NCBI GenBank assembly: GCA_028277115.1
Contig: JANQHG010000125.1
Span: forward strand, 1 to 43,846
Direction of reading: 5' to 3'
From: Azospirillaceae bacterium
Lineage (GTDB): Bacteria > Pseudomonadota > Alphaproteobacteria > Azospirillales > Azospirillaceae
DNA length: 43,846 nt
Part shown: piece by piece, positions 1-11,756 of the stretch
How the letters are laid out: each line of letters starts with the position of its first letter
Position numbering within the stretch: position 1 is the first letter of the stretch
Notes under the pieces: model-generated
What the model was told of the DNA's origin: nothing
What the model saw: the letters and a program-made list of their open reading frames with translations, nothing else
Database searches by the model: none
Translations under genes and position numbers: made by a program

Positions 1-175
1 GGGGCGATCGGCCCCCACCGGCGATGCAAACAGGCAGACCGTGCCGGCCGATCGCCCCAACCTACATGATCGGTGAATAGATTCCTCAGGCGTGGATAAC
101 CGGAACCAAACAATCGGATTTGGTATGAGCAGGGGTCGAGGGGGCAGCGGCCCCCGAACGGCCGTCAGGCCGAAC
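1..175 (-). repeat. Dispersed MITE-like repeat, copy 1 (cut by window start)
   Basis: Read on the minus strand, this stretch matches the region 24242-24440 almost base for base outside one extra segment of about 35 bases in that copy. Shared landmarks are CGGCCTGACGGCCGT, a G/C-run segment, ATCCGATTGTTTGGTTCCGG, GCCTGAGGAA and GGCCGGCACGGTCTGCCTG. Part of it recurs at 39994-40060. It lies just downstream of the next minus-strand gene. No coding frame runs through it. The element continues or ends at the window edge. Confidence 0.8.
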
Positions 176-258
176 ATGAACGGGCGAAGGGGCCACGCCG
201 CCCTGCCCCACGCGACGTGCCCCCTTCGCTCTCACGCCCCGGGTCAAGCGCCCGAGGT

Positions 259-597
259 TCAAGCCTTGGCGGTGGCCAAGCGCAACGTGTCGATCCGCGT
301 CTGGGCGTCCCGGCCGCCGGCCTCGGCCGACGCGGTGATCGCGGCGACCGCGTCTTCGATCCGCTTGCGCTCCTCTTCAAAGCGCTGATAGGCGAGCGTC
401 AAAGTCCGCTCGCGCTCCGCCGGGTCGGGCAGCGCCGGCGCCGTGCCCATGATCCGAGCCGCGGCAACGTCGGCGCGCCGCTCCTCGCGACGATCCTCGG
501 TCTTCAGACGCAAGCACGCGATCAAGTTGACCGCCGCCAACGCGACCAAGCCGGCAAAGCAGGCCGACACGATCAAGATTTGCGCATATAACAGCAT
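259..597 (-). CDS. Small single-pass membrane protein with coiled-coil tail, unknown function
   Basis: This 112-residue protein starts with one hydrophobic helix (about residues 3-27, from LYAQILIVSACF to AAVNLIACL). A charged, Arg/Glu/Ala-rich tail follows that looks helical and could form a coiled coil, with a heptad-like stretch around YQRFEEERKRIEDAVAAI. An N-in membrane anchor with a cytoplasmic tail is the simplest reading. A good ribosome-binding site (GGAGG, six bases before ATG) supports the start. It stands alone, with the cyclase gene about 265 bases upstream in the same direction. I do not recognise a family. The third-position G/C bias fits a real gene. Confidence 0.6.
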   Translation of the reverse strand: MLLYAQILIVSACFAGLVALAAVNLIACLRLKTEDRREERRADVAAARIMGTAPALPDPAERERTLTLAYQRFEEERKRIEDAVAAITASAEAGGRDAQTRIDTLRLATAKA

Positions 598-696
598 GTC
601 CGACCTCCAGCTCCCGCGACACCGCTTGGTCGCCCGCCGTTCCAGTTGGTCCAGAGCGCTCGCACCCGAGCGACGCTCCCCCAGATCAACCGTTTA

Positions 697-718
697 AGTG
701 GTTTCCACGATAACCACT
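697..718. other. Short inverted repeat between two minus-strand genes
   Basis: AGTGGTT (697-703) and AACCACT (712-718) form a perfect 7-base stem with an 8-base loop. It sits about 100 bases upstream of the small membrane protein and about 145 bases downstream of the cyclase stop. It has no T-run on the minus strand, so an operator or a weak terminator are both possible. Confidence 0.35.
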
Positions 719-862
719 GGGAAGGGGTCGGTCCATCCGTGCGTTTACCTAATGCGGTCGGCGGCCCGGATCAGTCCGTATTTCCCGAAACGCTGTAGGG
801 TCATCGCACCTGTCTTTTTTGCTTAACCGTGCGTCTTTCGCAACAGCCGTAGGGTGCTTTAC

Positions 863-2062
863 CTATAGTGGATCGGCCAAGGTGAACAGCTCGCGCACGC
901 CGTCGAGTCCCGGCAGCGCGTGCCGGCCGAGCGAGCGCAACGGTTCGCCCGCACGCGCGGCGAACGCCGCCGAGACCACGACCGCCGAGCCGAGCCGTTT
1001 CGACATCGCCTCGTGCCGCGCCGCCTCGTTGGCCGCAGGACCGATCACGGTGAACTCGATCCGGTTGGGGCTGCCGATGTTGCCGTAGACCACGTCGCCG
1101 ACATGAAGGCCGATGCCGCAACGCAGCGGCGGCGCGCCGTTGGCGGTGCGCGCCAGGTTGACCCGCGAGAGCCGCGCCAGCGCGTCGCGCGCCGCGGCGA
1201 GCGCCCGGGCGCAGGCGGCGCCGGTCCCGGCGCCCGCCGTGGTGATCGGAAAGATCGCAAGCGCAGCGTCGCCGATAAAGCGCAAGACCTCGCCGTCCTG
1301 GGCCAGGATGGCGTCGGCCATGCATTCGAGGAACTGGTTCAACACGCCGAGATAGGCGAGCCGGGGCAGCCGGGCCGCGAGCCCGGTCGAGTCGCGGAGA
1401 TCGCAAAACCAGATCACCGCGTGAATCTCCTCGCCGTCGCCGCGCCGGATCGCCCCGCTCAACACCCGGTGACCGGTGATGCGGCCGAGATAAGCTTCGA
1501 CGATGGTCCGGGCGATCTGCTCGCGGGTGTCGATCTTGGCGACGATCCCGAACAGGGGTTCGATTCGCTCGAGCAGCGCGAGCGCGCCCGCATCAAAGCC
1601 TCCGGGGCGCCGGGTCGCCCAGGACCCGACGATCCCGTCCTCGGTGGCCCGGGCCGATTGCGGGCCGACGAACGACTCCGTAAACGCGACATAATCGGTA
1701 AAGCCGTCGGCGCGCAGCTCCTCGAACACCGGAAACTCGTCGGCGGCGCCGGGGGCGTCGATCCGCCAGCGCAGATGCCGGTCGCCGGTCGCGAGCAGGC
1801 GGTAGAGCGGGCTTGTAAACCACCCCGGCCCGTCCGGGGCGTGCGGGACGTCGGTCAGCCGCATGCCGTCCCGGTCCGACCAGGTGAGCAGGCGTGCCTT
1901 GAACAAGGGGTGGAGCGTGCGGAACGCGACATGGGCGCGCCCAAGCGGCACGCCGGCCGCGACCAGGCGCGCGCACATCTCGGGCAGAGTGCGCGCCAGC
2001 GGGGCGTCGTCGAGCGCGCGCCCGGTCAGCCATGCCACCACGTCGTCGCCGCTGAGCGCCAT
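863..2062 (-). CDS. Class III adenylate/guanylate cyclase
   Basis: This 399-residue protein should make cAMP (or cGMP) from the nucleoside triphosphate. The C-terminal half is a class III cyclase catalytic domain, from about residue 205. It shows the first metal-binding aspartate in VIWFCDLRDST, the second in LRFIGDAALAIFP, and the conserved block GNIGSPNRIEFTVIGPAANE, where the Asn and downstream Arg would contact the transition state. The N-terminal 190 residues are a separate, less conserved region typical of stand-alone proteobacterial cyclases; I cannot name its ligand. No transmembrane helix is evident, so it is probably cytoplasmic. I start at ATG 2062; the open frame extends upstream into gshA but with non-protein-like composition. 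It lies 68 bases downstream of gshA. Confidence 0.88.
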   Translation of the reverse strand: MALSGDDVVAWLTGRALDDAPLARTLPEMCARLVAAGVPLGRAHVAFRTLHPLFKARLLTWSDRDGMRLTDVPHAPDGPGWFTSPLYRLLATGDRHLRWRIDAPGAADEFPVFEELRADGFTDYVAFTESFVGPQSARATEDGIVGSWATRRPGGFDAGALALLERIEPLFGIVAKIDTREQIARTIVEAYLGRITGHRVLSGAIRRGDGEEIHAVIWFCDLRDSTGLAARLPRLAYLGVLNQFLECMADAILAQDGEVLRFIGDAALAIFPITTAGAGTGAACARALAAARDALARLSRVNLARTANGAPPLRCGIGLHVGDVVYGNIGSPNRIEFTVIGPAANEAARHEAMSKRLGSAVVVSAAFAARAGEPLRSLGRHALPGLDGVRELFTLADPL

Positions 2063-2130
2063 GGTCGCCTCCGCCGCGGCCAACGGCGACCCGTTGGGGG
2101 TGACACCCCAACGGGTCGAGGCGCGGCCGA

Positions 2131-3501
2131 TCAATAGGCATCCTCGCGGAACACCGGATCGACGCTGCCCTGCCAGGCGCCGTGGTAGCGCGTCAACAGC
2201 GTGGTCGCGGGGCTGTCGCCCGACCCGGCGATCGCGAACAGGGTGTCGATGTAATGGGTCTCGTCGTCGCGGGTGCCGTCGACCCGGTTGCGCCGGCGCA
2301 GACCGTCGCGCGCCACCGCCAGCACGCGGGCGGCGAGGTCGCCGACCGTGCCGCCACGAAACGGCGTCGCCAGCCCGGTGCGCGGCACCTCGCGGCGCAG
2401 GTGGGCCCGGTCCTCGACCGTCCAGCCGCAGATCAGCTCTTCGGCGCCCGCCAGCGCGTCGCTGTCGTAGAGCAACCCGACCCACAAGGCGGGCAGAGCG
2501 CACAGCCGCCGCCACGGGCCGCCGTCGGCGCCGCGCATCTCGAGGTAGCGTTTCAGCCGGACCTCGGGGAACAGCGTGGTCAGGTGATCGGTCCAGTCGG
2601 TGATCCGCGGCACCTCACCCGGCAGGCCAGGCAAGCAGCCGGCCAGGAAATCGCGGAACGACTGGCCGGCGACATCGATGTAGCGGCCGGCGCGATAGAC
2701 GAAATACATCGGCACGTCGAGCGCATAATCGACATAGCGTTCGAACCCGAAGCCGTCTTCGAACACGAACGGCAGATCGCCGCAGCGGTCGGGGTCGGTG
2801 TCGGTCCAGATCTGGCTGCGATAGCTTTGAAAGCCGTTGGGCTTGCCCTCGGTGAACGGCGAGTTGGCGAACAAAGCGGTCGCGACCGGCTGGAGGGCGA
2901 GGCCGACCCGGAACTTGCGCACCATGTCGGCTTCGTCGGCGAAATCGAGGTTGACCTGGACCGTGCAGGTCCGGGACATCATGTCGAGGCCGAGCCGTCC
3001 ACGGATCGGCATGTAGCGGCGCATGATCGCGTAGCGCCCCTTGGGCATCCACGGCGTCTCGTCCGCGCGCCATTTCGGCTGGACCCCAAGCCCGATCATG
3101 CCGATGCCGAGCGCGTCGCCGACGTCGCGGACCTGGCGCAGGTGCTCGTTCACCTCTTCGCAGGTCTCGTGCAGGGTCTCGACCGGCCGCCCGGACAGCT
3201 CAACCTGGCCGCCCGGCTCCAGGCTGACGTTGCACCCCTGCGCGTCCTTCAACCCGATGATCCGGTCCTGTTCGAGCACCGGCTGCCAGCCGAACCGGGT
3301 TTTGAGCTCGGTCAGCACCGCGGCGATGCCGTCGGGGCCGTCATAGGGCAGCGGCCGGAGATCGCATTGGCGAAACGCGAACTTTTCGTGCTCGGTGCCG
3401 ATCCGCCAGCGTGCGGGCGGTTTCATCCCTGCTTCCAGTTCGGCAACCAGCTGTCGCCGGTCGGTGATCGGCGCTCCCAAGGCGGACGGCGGACCGGACA
3501 T
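2131..3501 (-). CDS. gshA: Glutamate--cysteine ligase (plant/alphaproteobacterial type)
   Basis: GshA joins glutamate and cysteine with ATP to give gamma-glutamylcysteine, the first and rate-limiting step of glutathione synthesis in the cytoplasm. The 456-residue length and motifs fit the class shared by alphaproteobacteria and plants: [11 protein letters not shown] near residue 32, [14 protein letters not shown] with the catalytic/metal-binding Glu residues, [14 protein letters not shown] and [19 protein letters not shown] use ATG 3501 ([12 protein letters not shown]); the frame is open upstream but poor in recognisable sequence. rsmE lies about 100 bases upstream in the same direction, an order common in alphaproteobacteria. 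Confidence 0.96.
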   Translation of the reverse strand: MSGPPSALGAPITDRRQLVAELEAGMKPPARWRIGTEHEKFAFRQCDLRPLPYDGPDGIAAVLTELKTRFGWQPVLEQDRIIGLKDAQGCNVSLEPGGQVELSGRPVETLHETCEEVNEHLRQVRDVGDALGIGMIGLGVQPKWRADETPWMPKGRYAIMRRYMPIRGRLGLDMMSRTCTVQVNLDFADEADMVRKFRVGLALQPVATALFANSPFTEGKPNGFQSYRSQIWTDTDPDRCGDLPFVFEDGFGFERYVDYALDVPMYFVYRAGRYIDVAGQSFRDFLAGCLPGLPGEVPRITDWTDHLTTLFPEVRLKRYLEMRGADGGPWRRLCALPALWVGLLYDSDALAGAEELICGWTVEDRAHLRREVPRTGLATPFRGGTVGDLAARVLAVARDGLRRRNRVDGTRDDETHYIDTLFAIAGSGDSPATTLLTRYHGAWQGSVDPVFREDAY

Positions 3502-3602
3502 GGGCGTGTTCCGACGATAAGGATGGGGAGGGGCGTTGACAGCCGTTGGGACTGCCATCGGACGCGGGCACGACCGTGCCCCAGCCGTCACGGCCGGCCG
3601 GA

Positions 3603-4439
3603 TTACGCCCGGTCCGGCGGTCGGTGCTCGCGGCCGGCCGGCGACCAATCGCCGGCCAGCGCCTGGCGGCAGGCCAGAGCCGCGATCGCCGCGGTCTCGG
3701 CGCGCAGAACCCGCGGCCCCAGGCCGACCGGTTCAACAAACGGCAGACGCTTCAGAAGGTCAAGCTCCGCGTCGGTGAACCCGCCTTCCGGGCCGACCAG
3801 CACCGCGGCCGCGGCGGCCCCAAGCCCGGGCGCGCCAAGCCCGGGGGCCGCGCGCGCGGCAGCCGCGATCGGGCGCACCGCGCCGCGTTCGGCGCACAGC
3901 CAGATCCGGCGGTCCGCCGGCCAGCCGTCGAGCACCCGGCCGAGCGGTGCCGGCAGGTGCACGCGCGGCACGGTCAGGCGTTCGCACTGCTCGGCCGCCT
4001 GAACCGCGATGGTCTCCAGGCGATCGATCCGCACCCGCTCGGCGATCGTGCGCGCGGTCACCACGGGCTTAAACTCGGTCACCCCGAGCTCGGTCGCCTT
4101 TTCGACCAGCCAGTCGAGCGGCTGGCGTTTGAGCGGCGCGAACAGGAGGGCGAGCGCGTCCCCACCGTCGGGCGCCGGCACCGGCCGGACCGCCAGCTGC
4201 GCGATCGGGGTCAGCCGGCAGCGCCGCTTGTCGACCGCGTCCAGCCGGGCCCGCCACGCACCGTCAGCGCCGTTGAACAGGACCACCGCGGCGCCCGGTG
4301 CGAGTCGCAACACGTGATGCAACCTGTGGGCGATCTCGGCCCCGAGCTCCACCGGCTCGTCGGCCAGCAATCGCTCGGTCACATACAACCGCGGCGCCGG
4401 TCGGGCGCCGCGGCCGGTCATCTGATCGCCGCTCGCCAT
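3603..4439 (-). CDS. rsmE: 16S rRNA (uracil1498-N3)-methyltransferase RsmE
   Basis: RsmE methylates N3 of U1498 in 16S rRNA using S-adenosylmethionine. An N-terminal PUA-like RNA-binding part (about residues 15-75, with [20 protein letters not shown]) precedes a SPOUT methyltransferase domain. Family hallmarks are [31 protein letters not shown], the SAM-binding [14 protein letters not shown] and the C-terminal [15 protein letters not shown] of the trefoil knot. ATG 4439 gives 278 residues; an in-frame start at 4460 and one at 4421 are alternatives. An Ala-rich insertion (around [17 protein letters not shown]) is unusual but lies in a variable loop. gshA follows in the same direction. Confidence 0.95.
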   Translation of the reverse strand: MASGDQMTGRGARPAPRLYVTERLLADEPVELGAEIAHRLHHVLRLAPGAAVVLFNGADGAWRARLDAVDKRRCRLTPIAQLAVRPVPAPDGGDALALLFAPLKRQPLDWLVEKATELGVTEFKPVVTARTIAERVRIDRLETIAVQAAEQCERLTVPRVHLPAPLGRVLDGWPADRRIWLCAERGAVRPIAAAARAAPGLGAPGLGAAAAAVLVGPEGGFTDAELDLLKRLPFVEPVGLGPRVLRAETAAIAALACRQALAGDWSPAGREHRPPDRA

Positions 4440-4644
4440 ATCCACGCCCAAAACCGGCAAGAGGTGTCTGAGAAAAAACGCACCATATTACTTTGGTATA
4501 GAGTGATTGATGACGACGGCGAATCGGGCGTAGGGTCGTAGACGCCGTCGCTCGACGGGGCCCCCGACGAAGCCTCTCCGACCTGAGCGGAGCCCGCCAC
4601 CCGCTGTCGGGCCGCCGCCCGTCCCGCCGCCAAAGGTCGACCGC

Positions 4645-4998
4645 GTGCCCACCATGTTGATCATCGACGATTCGCGTCTTGCCCGGATGATGATCCGTTC
4701 GGCCGCGAGCCAGCTGCGCCCGGAGCTCGAGATCACGGACGCCGAGACCGGCGACCAGGCGGTCGAGATGCTCGACCGCCTGACCGATCTGGTGGCGTGC
4801 ACGATCGACCACAACATGCCGGGGATCAAGGGGCTCGAGTTGGCGGCGGTGATCCGGGCCCGCCACCCCGCGGCCCGGCTCGCGCTGGTCACCGCCAACA
4901 TCCAAGACGCGCTCCGCCGCCGGACCGAGGACGCCGGGCTCATGTTCATCGACAAGCCGATCACCCGCGACAAGCTCGCGGACTTGATCTTGGGCTGA
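4645..4998 (+). CDS. CheY-like single-domain response regulator
   Basis: A stand-alone receiver of 117 residues. All phosphorylation-site residues are present: acidic pair D8-D9 (LIIDDSRLAR), phospho-acceptor D55 (CTIDHNMPG), T83 (LVTAN) and K104 (FIDKPI). There is no output domain, so the signal must pass to a partner protein. It starts with GTG 4645; ATG 4654 is possible. A CheC-type phosphatase gene begins 7 bases after its stop and a histidine kinase overlaps that one, so the three form an operon and probably one phosphorylation circuit. No other chemotaxis genes are nearby. Confidence 0.9.
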   Translation: MPTMLIIDDSRLARMMIRSAASQLRPELEITDAETGDQAVEMLDRLTDLVACTIDHNMPGIKGLELAAVIRARHPAARLALVTANIQDALRRRTEDAGLMFIDKPITRDKLADLILG

Positions 4999-5005
4999 CC
5001 GTCGG

Positions 5006-5685
5006 GTGGCGAACGCGATGGCCGAGCCCGAACCGGTGCAGCTGCCGAGCCTGACGCCCAGCCTGTCGCCGGATGTCACCGACGCGATCCTCGAGATCTT
5101 CAACGTCGGGGTCGGGCGGGCCGCGGCGGTGTTGAGCGAACTCGGCAATGCCGAGGTCGTGTTGTCGATCCCATACCTCGCGTTTCTCGACCGCGACGCG
5201 CTGATCGTCACGATCGCCAACGGCTGCCAGGGCCGGATCAGCGGCATCCGCCAGGCGTTCACCGGCGGCTTCGACGGCGACGCCCTGTTGATCTTCCCGG
5301 AACGCGAAAGCCTGGACCTCGCGCGCGCGCTGATCCCCGACCCGGACAGTGTCGAAGATATGAGCGAAATGGAGCGCGAAGCTTTGCTGGAGGTTGGTAA
5401 TATCGTACTCAATGCCTGTATCAGCAGCCTGGCCGACCTGCTCCACGCGGATTTCGACAGCGATATTCCTAATTTCTTTGATGGCGAACCCAATAGTATC
5501 TCACACCATCTCTTGCGCAACAGTGACGGCAACCTGATGTATTTAAGGATCGACTTTGGCTTGAAAAACAACGAGATGAAAGGACATATCGTCTTCGTGC
5601 TTGATCTGCGTGCCGCCGACGCGATGCGCACCGCGGTCGAGGCGATCTTGCGCAGCATCACCGATCCGTCGGCCCACCCCCCCGG

Positions 5686-5689
<4 letters not shown>
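5006..5689 (+). CDS. CheC/CheX-family CheY-P phosphatase with two active motifs
   Basis: CheC-family proteins dephosphorylate CheY-like receivers. The family's catalytic signature is an acidic or Ser residue, three residues, Glu, two residues, Asn, 22 residues, Pro. Both copies can be read here: DAILEIFN then Pro 22 residues on, and EALLEVGN then Pro 22 residues on (with E in place of the first D/S). The 227-residue protein therefore appears to keep both phosphatase sites, as in classical CheC. GTG 5006 is the first start; ATG 5018 is in frame. It follows the CheY-like gene by 7 bases and overlaps the kinase start (ATGA). Codons in 5380-5600 are clearly more AT-rich than the surroundings. Confidence 0.85.
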
Positions 5690-7392
<1,703 letters not shown>

Positions 7393-7483
7393 CGACGTGT
7401 TCGCCACCGGCGCCTCTCGGCGCCGGGTGCGGCCCCTTGCAGCGGCTCGGCACTGTCCGTCCGGTGGCAACGACGAGGATGCG

Positions 7484-8581
7484 GTGGACCTGAGGCGTGT
7501 TTATGTGCGGCCGCTCTGCATTGCACCGACCGCGGACATCGGACGGGCGTGGCGACGTTTGGCCGACGGCCGGCTCGGTTTCGGCGCGGTCCAGGTGATC
7601 GTGCGACCGGCCGATCGGCCGGCGTGGCGGATGACGGTTGCGCTCGCCGATCTCGAGGACAACCGGGCCGGCCTGCCGCCCGATCTGTTCGAACCGATCG
7701 CGACGGCGCTGGAACGGCTGACCCGGCCGCGGCCGCCGGTCGCCGGGCTCGACTGGACCCGGCCGCGGATCATGGGCGTGGTCAACGTCACCCCGGACAG
7801 CTTTTCCGACGGCGGCCGCTTTGATACGCTTGAGGCCGCGGTCGCGCAAGGCTGCCGGCTGGCCGCCGAGGGCGCCGACCTGATCGATGTCGGCGGCGAA
7901 TCGACCCGGCCCGGCGCCACCCCGGTCGACGCGGAAGAGGAAACCCGCCGCGTGGTGCCGGTGATCCGCGCGCTTGCCGCACGCGGTCTCAAGGTGTCGA
8001 TCGACAGCCGTCGCGCCGCGGTGATCGCGGCCGGGCTCGCCGCCGGGGCCAGCCTGGTCAACGACGTCTCGGCGCTCGCGGGCGACCCGGCGAGCCCGGA
8101 GGTGGTCGCCAAGGCCGGGGTGCCGGTGGTCTTGATGCACATGCAAGGCGACCCGCGGACCATGCAGAACGACCCGCGCTACGACGATGTTCTGCTCGAC
8201 GTCCACGACCGACTCGCCGAGCGTCTCGACGCCTGCCGCCGTGCCGGCATTCCCGACGACCGGCTGATCGTCGACCCCGGGATCGGCTTCGGCAAGACGG
8301 TCGCACACAATGTCGCGTTGTTGCAGGGGCTGTCGATTTTCCACGACCTGGGCGTGCCGGTGCTGCTGGGCGCCTCGCGCAAGAGCTTCATTGCGGCGCT
8401 GTCGCGCGGCGAGCCGCCGGGCGCGCGGCTCGGCGGCTCGCTCGCGGCCGTCTTGACGGCGTTCGGCCAAGGCGTTCAGATCGTGCGCGTCCATGATGGC
8501 GCCGAGACCGGTCAGGCGCGGGCGGTCTGGGAGGCCCTTGTGCCGCCGGCGCCGACCCCCGACGCCGCCGCGACGGGGTGA
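7484..8581 (+). CDS. folP: Dihydropteroate synthase
   Basis: FolP condenses para-aminobenzoate with 6-hydroxymethyl-dihydropterin pyrophosphate in folate synthesis and is the sulfonamide target. Both family signatures are present: IMGVVNVTPDSFSDGG (first) and GADLIDVGGESTRPGA (second). Further conserved blocks are KVSIDSRRAAV, LVNDVSAL, VVLMHMQGDP and DPGIGFGKTVAHN, with GASRKSFI near the end. GTG 7484 gives 365 residues, including about 90 residues before the TIM barrel, as is common in alphaproteobacteria. The frame is open upstream into the kinase gene but without protein-like character. It precedes glmM by about 50 bases, a common alphaproteobacterial pairing; the often neighbouring ftsH is not here. 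Confidence 0.96.
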   Translation: MDLRRVYVRPLCIAPTADIGRAWRRLADGRLGFGAVQVIVRPADRPAWRMTVALADLEDNRAGLPPDLFEPIATALERLTRPRPPVAGLDWTRPRIMGVVNVTPDSFSDGGRFDTLEAAVAQGCRLAAEGADLIDVGGESTRPGATPVDAEEETRRVVPVIRALAARGLKVSIDSRRAAVIAAGLAAGASLVNDVSALAGDPASPEVVAKAGVPVVLMHMQGDPRTMQNDPRYDDVLLDVHDRLAERLDACRRAGIPDDRLIVDPGIGFGKTVAHNVALLQGLSIFHDLGVPVLLGASRKSFIAALSRGEPPGARLGGSLAAVLTAFGQGVQIVRVHDGAETGQARAVWEALVPPAPTPDAAATG

Positions 8582-8634
8582 CGCCGCCCGATGCATAAGG
8601 GTTTCCGAGCTTCAAGCACGTTTCAAGGGTGACC

Positions 8635-10029
8635 ATGTCCCGTTCCCTGTTTGGCACCGACGGCATCCGCGGCACCGCCAACCGCGAACCGATGACCGCG
8701 GAGACCGCGCTTCGGGTCGCGATGGCGACCGCGCTCCGGTTCCGGCGCGGCGACCATCGCCACCGCGCCGTGATCGGCAAGGATACCCGGCTGTCCGGCT
8801 ATCTGCTCGAGCCGGCGCTGACCGCGGGCCTGGTGTCGATGGGCATGGACGTGGTCTTGCTTGGACCGCTGCCGACGCCGGCGGTCGCGATGCTGACCAG
8901 AAGCCTGCGCGCCGACCTCGGCGTCATGATCTCGGCGTCGCACAACCCCTACGAAGACAACGGGATCAAGCTGTTCGGGCCGGACGGCTACAAGCTGAGC
9001 GACGTGGTCGAGGCCGAGATCGAACACAGGATCGCGGAACCGTTCGCCCCCGACCTTGCCGCACCCGACCGGCTCGGCCGGGCGAGCCGGCTCGACGACG
9101 CGGTCGGCCGCTACATCGAGTTCGTCAAGCAGACCTTTCCGCGCCAGCTCCGGCTCGACGATCTGCGCATCGTGGTCGATTGCGCCCACGGCGCCGCCTA
9201 CCGGGTCGCGCCGCAGGTCCTGTTCGAGCTGGGCGCGACCGTGATCCCGCTCGCAGTCCAGCCCGACGGCTTCAACATCAACCGGGGCTGCGGCGCGACC
9301 GCGCCGGCGGCTCTGGTGGACGAGGTGCGGCGCGAGGGCGCCGACCTCGGGCTTGCCCTCGACGGCGACGCCGACCGGCTGATTGTGGTTGACGAGACCG
9401 GCGCCGTGCTCGACGGCGACCAGGTGATGGCGCGGGTCGCGGCCTCGTGGGCGGCGGCCGGGCGGCTGCGCGGGTCGGCGGTGGTCGCGACCGTGATGTC
9501 GAACCTCGGGCTCGAGCGGTTCTTGGGCGGCCTTGGGATCGACCTGGTGCGCACGCCGGTCGGCGACCGCCATGTCGTCGAAATGATGCGCGCGCGCGGC
9601 TTCAATGTCGGCGGCGAACAATCGGGGCACATCATCTTGAGCGACTATGCCACCACCGGCGACGGCCTGATCGCCGCCTTGCAGTTGCTCGCGGTGATCC
9701 GCGAGACCGGCCGCCCGTTGAGCGAGGTCGGCCGCCCGTTCGACCCGGTGCCGCAGCGGCTGACCAATGTGCGGATCGACCCCGCAGCGGCGTCGGCGTC
9801 GGCGGTGTTGGCGCGGCCTGAGGTGCAGCGCGCGATCGCCGAGGCCGAGCACCGGCTTTCGGCGAGCGGCCGGCTGCTGATCCGCAAGTCCGGTACCGAG
9901 CCGGTGATCCGGGTGATGGCCGAGGGCGACGACCCCGCCCTGGTCGACGAGATCGTCCAGGACCTGGTCGGCGAGATCGCCCGGGCCGCCGACGCCGGGG
10001 CGTTTGCCGGCGCAAAGGCCCGGCCATGA
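8635..10029 (+). CDS. glmM: Phosphoglucosamine mutase
   Basis: GlmM converts glucosamine-6-phosphate to glucosamine-1-phosphate for UDP-GlcNAc, feeding peptidoglycan and lipid A. Visible hallmarks are [11 protein letters not shown] at the N-terminus, the phosphoserine loop [14 protein letters not shown] with active Ser102, the metal-binding [15 protein letters not shown], and the phosphate-binding [14 protein letters not shown] near the C-terminus. I prefer ATG 8635, giving [10 protein letters not shown] as in homologues; GTG 8629 is in frame just upstream. Length 464 fits the family. The stop overlaps the thiD start by four bases. Confidence 0.97.
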   Translation: MSRSLFGTDGIRGTANREPMTAETALRVAMATALRFRRGDHRHRAVIGKDTRLSGYLLEPALTAGLVSMGMDVVLLGPLPTPAVAMLTRSLRADLGVMISASHNPYEDNGIKLFGPDGYKLSDVVEAEIEHRIAEPFAPDLAAPDRLGRASRLDDAVGRYIEFVKQTFPRQLRLDDLRIVVDCAHGAAYRVAPQVLFELGATVIPLAVQPDGFNINRGCGATAPAALVDEVRREGADLGLALDGDADRLIVVDETGAVLDGDQVMARVAASWAAAGRLRGSAVVATVMSNLGLERFLGGLGIDLVRTPVGDRHVVEMMRARGFNVGGEQSGHIILSDYATTGDGLIAALQLLAVIRETGRPLSEVGRPFDPVPQRLTNVRIDPAAASASAVLARPEVQRAIAEAEHRLSASGRLLIRKSGTEPVIRVMAEGDDPALVDEIVQDLVGEIARAADAGAFAGAKARP

Positions 10030-10841
10030 CCGCGTCCGAGGCCCGAGCCGGCCGGGTCTTGATCATCGCCGGGTCGGACTCGGGCGGCGGTGCCGGCATT
10101 CAGGCGGACATCAAGACGGTGACCGCACTCGGCGGGTATGCCGCAACCGCGATCACCGCGCTGACCGCCCAAAACACCCGCGGCGTCCACGGCATCGTCC
10201 CGATCGACCCGGAGTTCGTTGCGCGCCAGATCGCGGTCGTGCTCGACGACATCGGCGCCGACGCGATCAAGACCGGGATGCTCGGCTCGGCGACCTTGCT
10301 CACCCGGATCATCGAAACCCTCGACGCCCATGCCCCCGGGGTGCCGCTGATCGTCGACCCGGTGATGGTCGCCAAGGGCGGCGACTTGTTGTTGCCGCCC
10401 GAAGCCGCGACCACGCTCGCCGACCGGCTGGTGCCGCGCGCCGACCTGATCACGCCCAACCTGCGCGAGGCCGAGGTGTTGGGCGGCCGCCCGGTCGGCG
10501 ACGTCGCCGCGATGGCGGCGGTCGGCCAAGCGCTGCTCGCGCGCGGCCCGCGCGCGGTGCTGGTCAAGGGCGGCCATCTGCCGGGGGACGAGCTGGTCGA
10601 TCTGCTGGTCACCAAGGCCGGGGTCGAGCGGTTCACCGGTCGGCGGATCGCGACCCGCCACACCCACGGCACCGGCTGCACGCTGGCGTCGGCGATCGCG
10701 ACCGGGATCGCCCAAGGGCTCGAGCTCGCGGCCGCGGTGGCGCGGGCCCGTGCCTATCTGGACGAGGCGATCCGCACCGCGCCCGGTTTCGGCGCCGGCC
10801 ACGGCCCGGTCAACCACGGCCATCCGCTGGCCACCCGCTGA
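10026..10841 (+). CDS. thiD: Hydroxymethylpyrimidine/phosphomethylpyrimidine kinase
   Basis: ThiD phosphorylates HMP and then HMP-phosphate for thiamine synthesis. The 271-residue ribokinase-like protein shows [18 protein letters not shown] at the N-terminus, VIDPVM-type sequence ([12 protein letters not shown]), the [12 protein letters not shown] block and the catalytic [15 protein letters not shown]. Its ATG overlaps the glmM stop (ATGA), so the two are translationally coupled. The next gene is convergent. Confidence 0.95.
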   Translation: MTASEARAGRVLIIAGSDSGGGAGIQADIKTVTALGGYAATAITALTAQNTRGVHGIVPIDPEFVARQIAVVLDDIGADAIKTGMLGSATLLTRIIETLDAHAPGVPLIVDPVMVAKGGDLLLPPEAATTLADRLVPRADLITPNLREAEVLGGRPVGDVAAMAAVGQALLARGPRAVLVKGGHLPGDELVDLLVTKAGVERFTGRRIATRHTHGTGCTLASAIATGIAQGLELAAAVARARAYLDEAIRTAPGFGAGHGPVNHGHPLATR

Positions 10842-10968
10842 CCGGATCCGGTCCCGTCGCGTGAGCGACGCTGTCCCGGCCCCACCGTCCGTCGGCGCGC
10901 GAACGGCGACTTCTGTAAGCTGGTCGCGAACCGACCGGAGGGGGCATCGGGCGGCGGCGGCGGCGGGA

Positions 10969-11340
10969 TCAGCGCCGCCCGCCGCCGTTCTGCTTGAGCG
11001 GCGGCACCCCGGCAGCGATCGCAAGCCGCACCAGGTTGCCCGTGCCCTTGATCCCGAGCTTGCGATAGATGTTGGCGCGGTGGACATGGACCGTCTTCGG
11101 TGAAATGCCGAACCAGAACGAAATGGATTCGGTCGAATAGCCGCCGGCGATCGCCGAGACGATCTCGCGCTCGCGTGCGGTCAAGTCGGCCAGCCGGGCG
11201 CGGAATTGCGACACTTCGTCTTCGTCGAAGCCGCACAGCTGGGGGGCGCACGGCCCGGCCGGGACCAGGCCGGCGGCGAGAGGCTCTGCCATCGCGACCG
11301 GCCATTGCGGGGCACGACGAGCCTTGCGGACCGCCTTCAT
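10969..11340 (-). CDS. LuxR-type HTH transcriptional regulator beside the puc operons
   Basis: This short regulator is essentially one LuxR/GerE DNA-binding domain: LTAREREIVSAIAGGYSTE, then ISFWFGISPKTVHVHRANIY and RKLGIKGTGNLVRLAI. No receiver or autoinducer-binding domain precedes it; about 50 N-terminal residues are unassigned. ATG 11340 has a fitting Shine-Dalgarno (GGAG, nine bases upstream); ATG 11361 is in frame. It is transcribed away from the first pucBA operon, with about 1 kb of shared upstream sequence, so control of light-harvesting genes is plausible but inferred from position only. Confidence 0.82.
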   Translation of the reverse strand: MKAVRKARRAPQWPVAMAEPLAAGLVPAGPCAPQLCGFDEDEVSQFRARLADLTAREREIVSAIAGGYSTESISFWFGISPKTVHVHRANIYRKLGIKGTGNLVRLAIAAGVPPLKQNGGGRR

Positions 11341-11756
11341 CTTGTTGCTCTCCACCGTCATCGCGCCCGCCACGGGGCGCGGCGCGCCGCGACCGCCCCC
11401 GCCGGTGGCCGTGGTGCCGGCCGCAGGTGATCGACACACGCCCGCCGCCCCCCGGGCGCCGTGCCCGACAGCGAACCAGGCATTGCGAGCCGGCCGTCAG
11501 GTTGATCTAGATATTCCATCTCAAGCATATATGTTAAAGGTTTCGGCTCTTTTGGCAATCGACCTGATCGAGTGAACCGAGACCTGATCAGTACTTTGCT
11601 TTCACTTCATGAACATAACACCGCCACGACAGACCCGATCTCGCCGATCAGGGAGTGGGATCAAATATAGGCCAAACAGTGCCGCCGCAGTAGCCGGGCA
11701 TGTGTGTTGTATTGTCGCAGAAAATCCGCGAATTGGACAGCGCGGTGACGATGTAA

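Noticed and set aside
2182-4002. A long plus-strand frame opposite gshA and rsmE
   Set aside because: The sense-strand genes have complete, recognisable families. The opposite frame has none and shows biased composition only.
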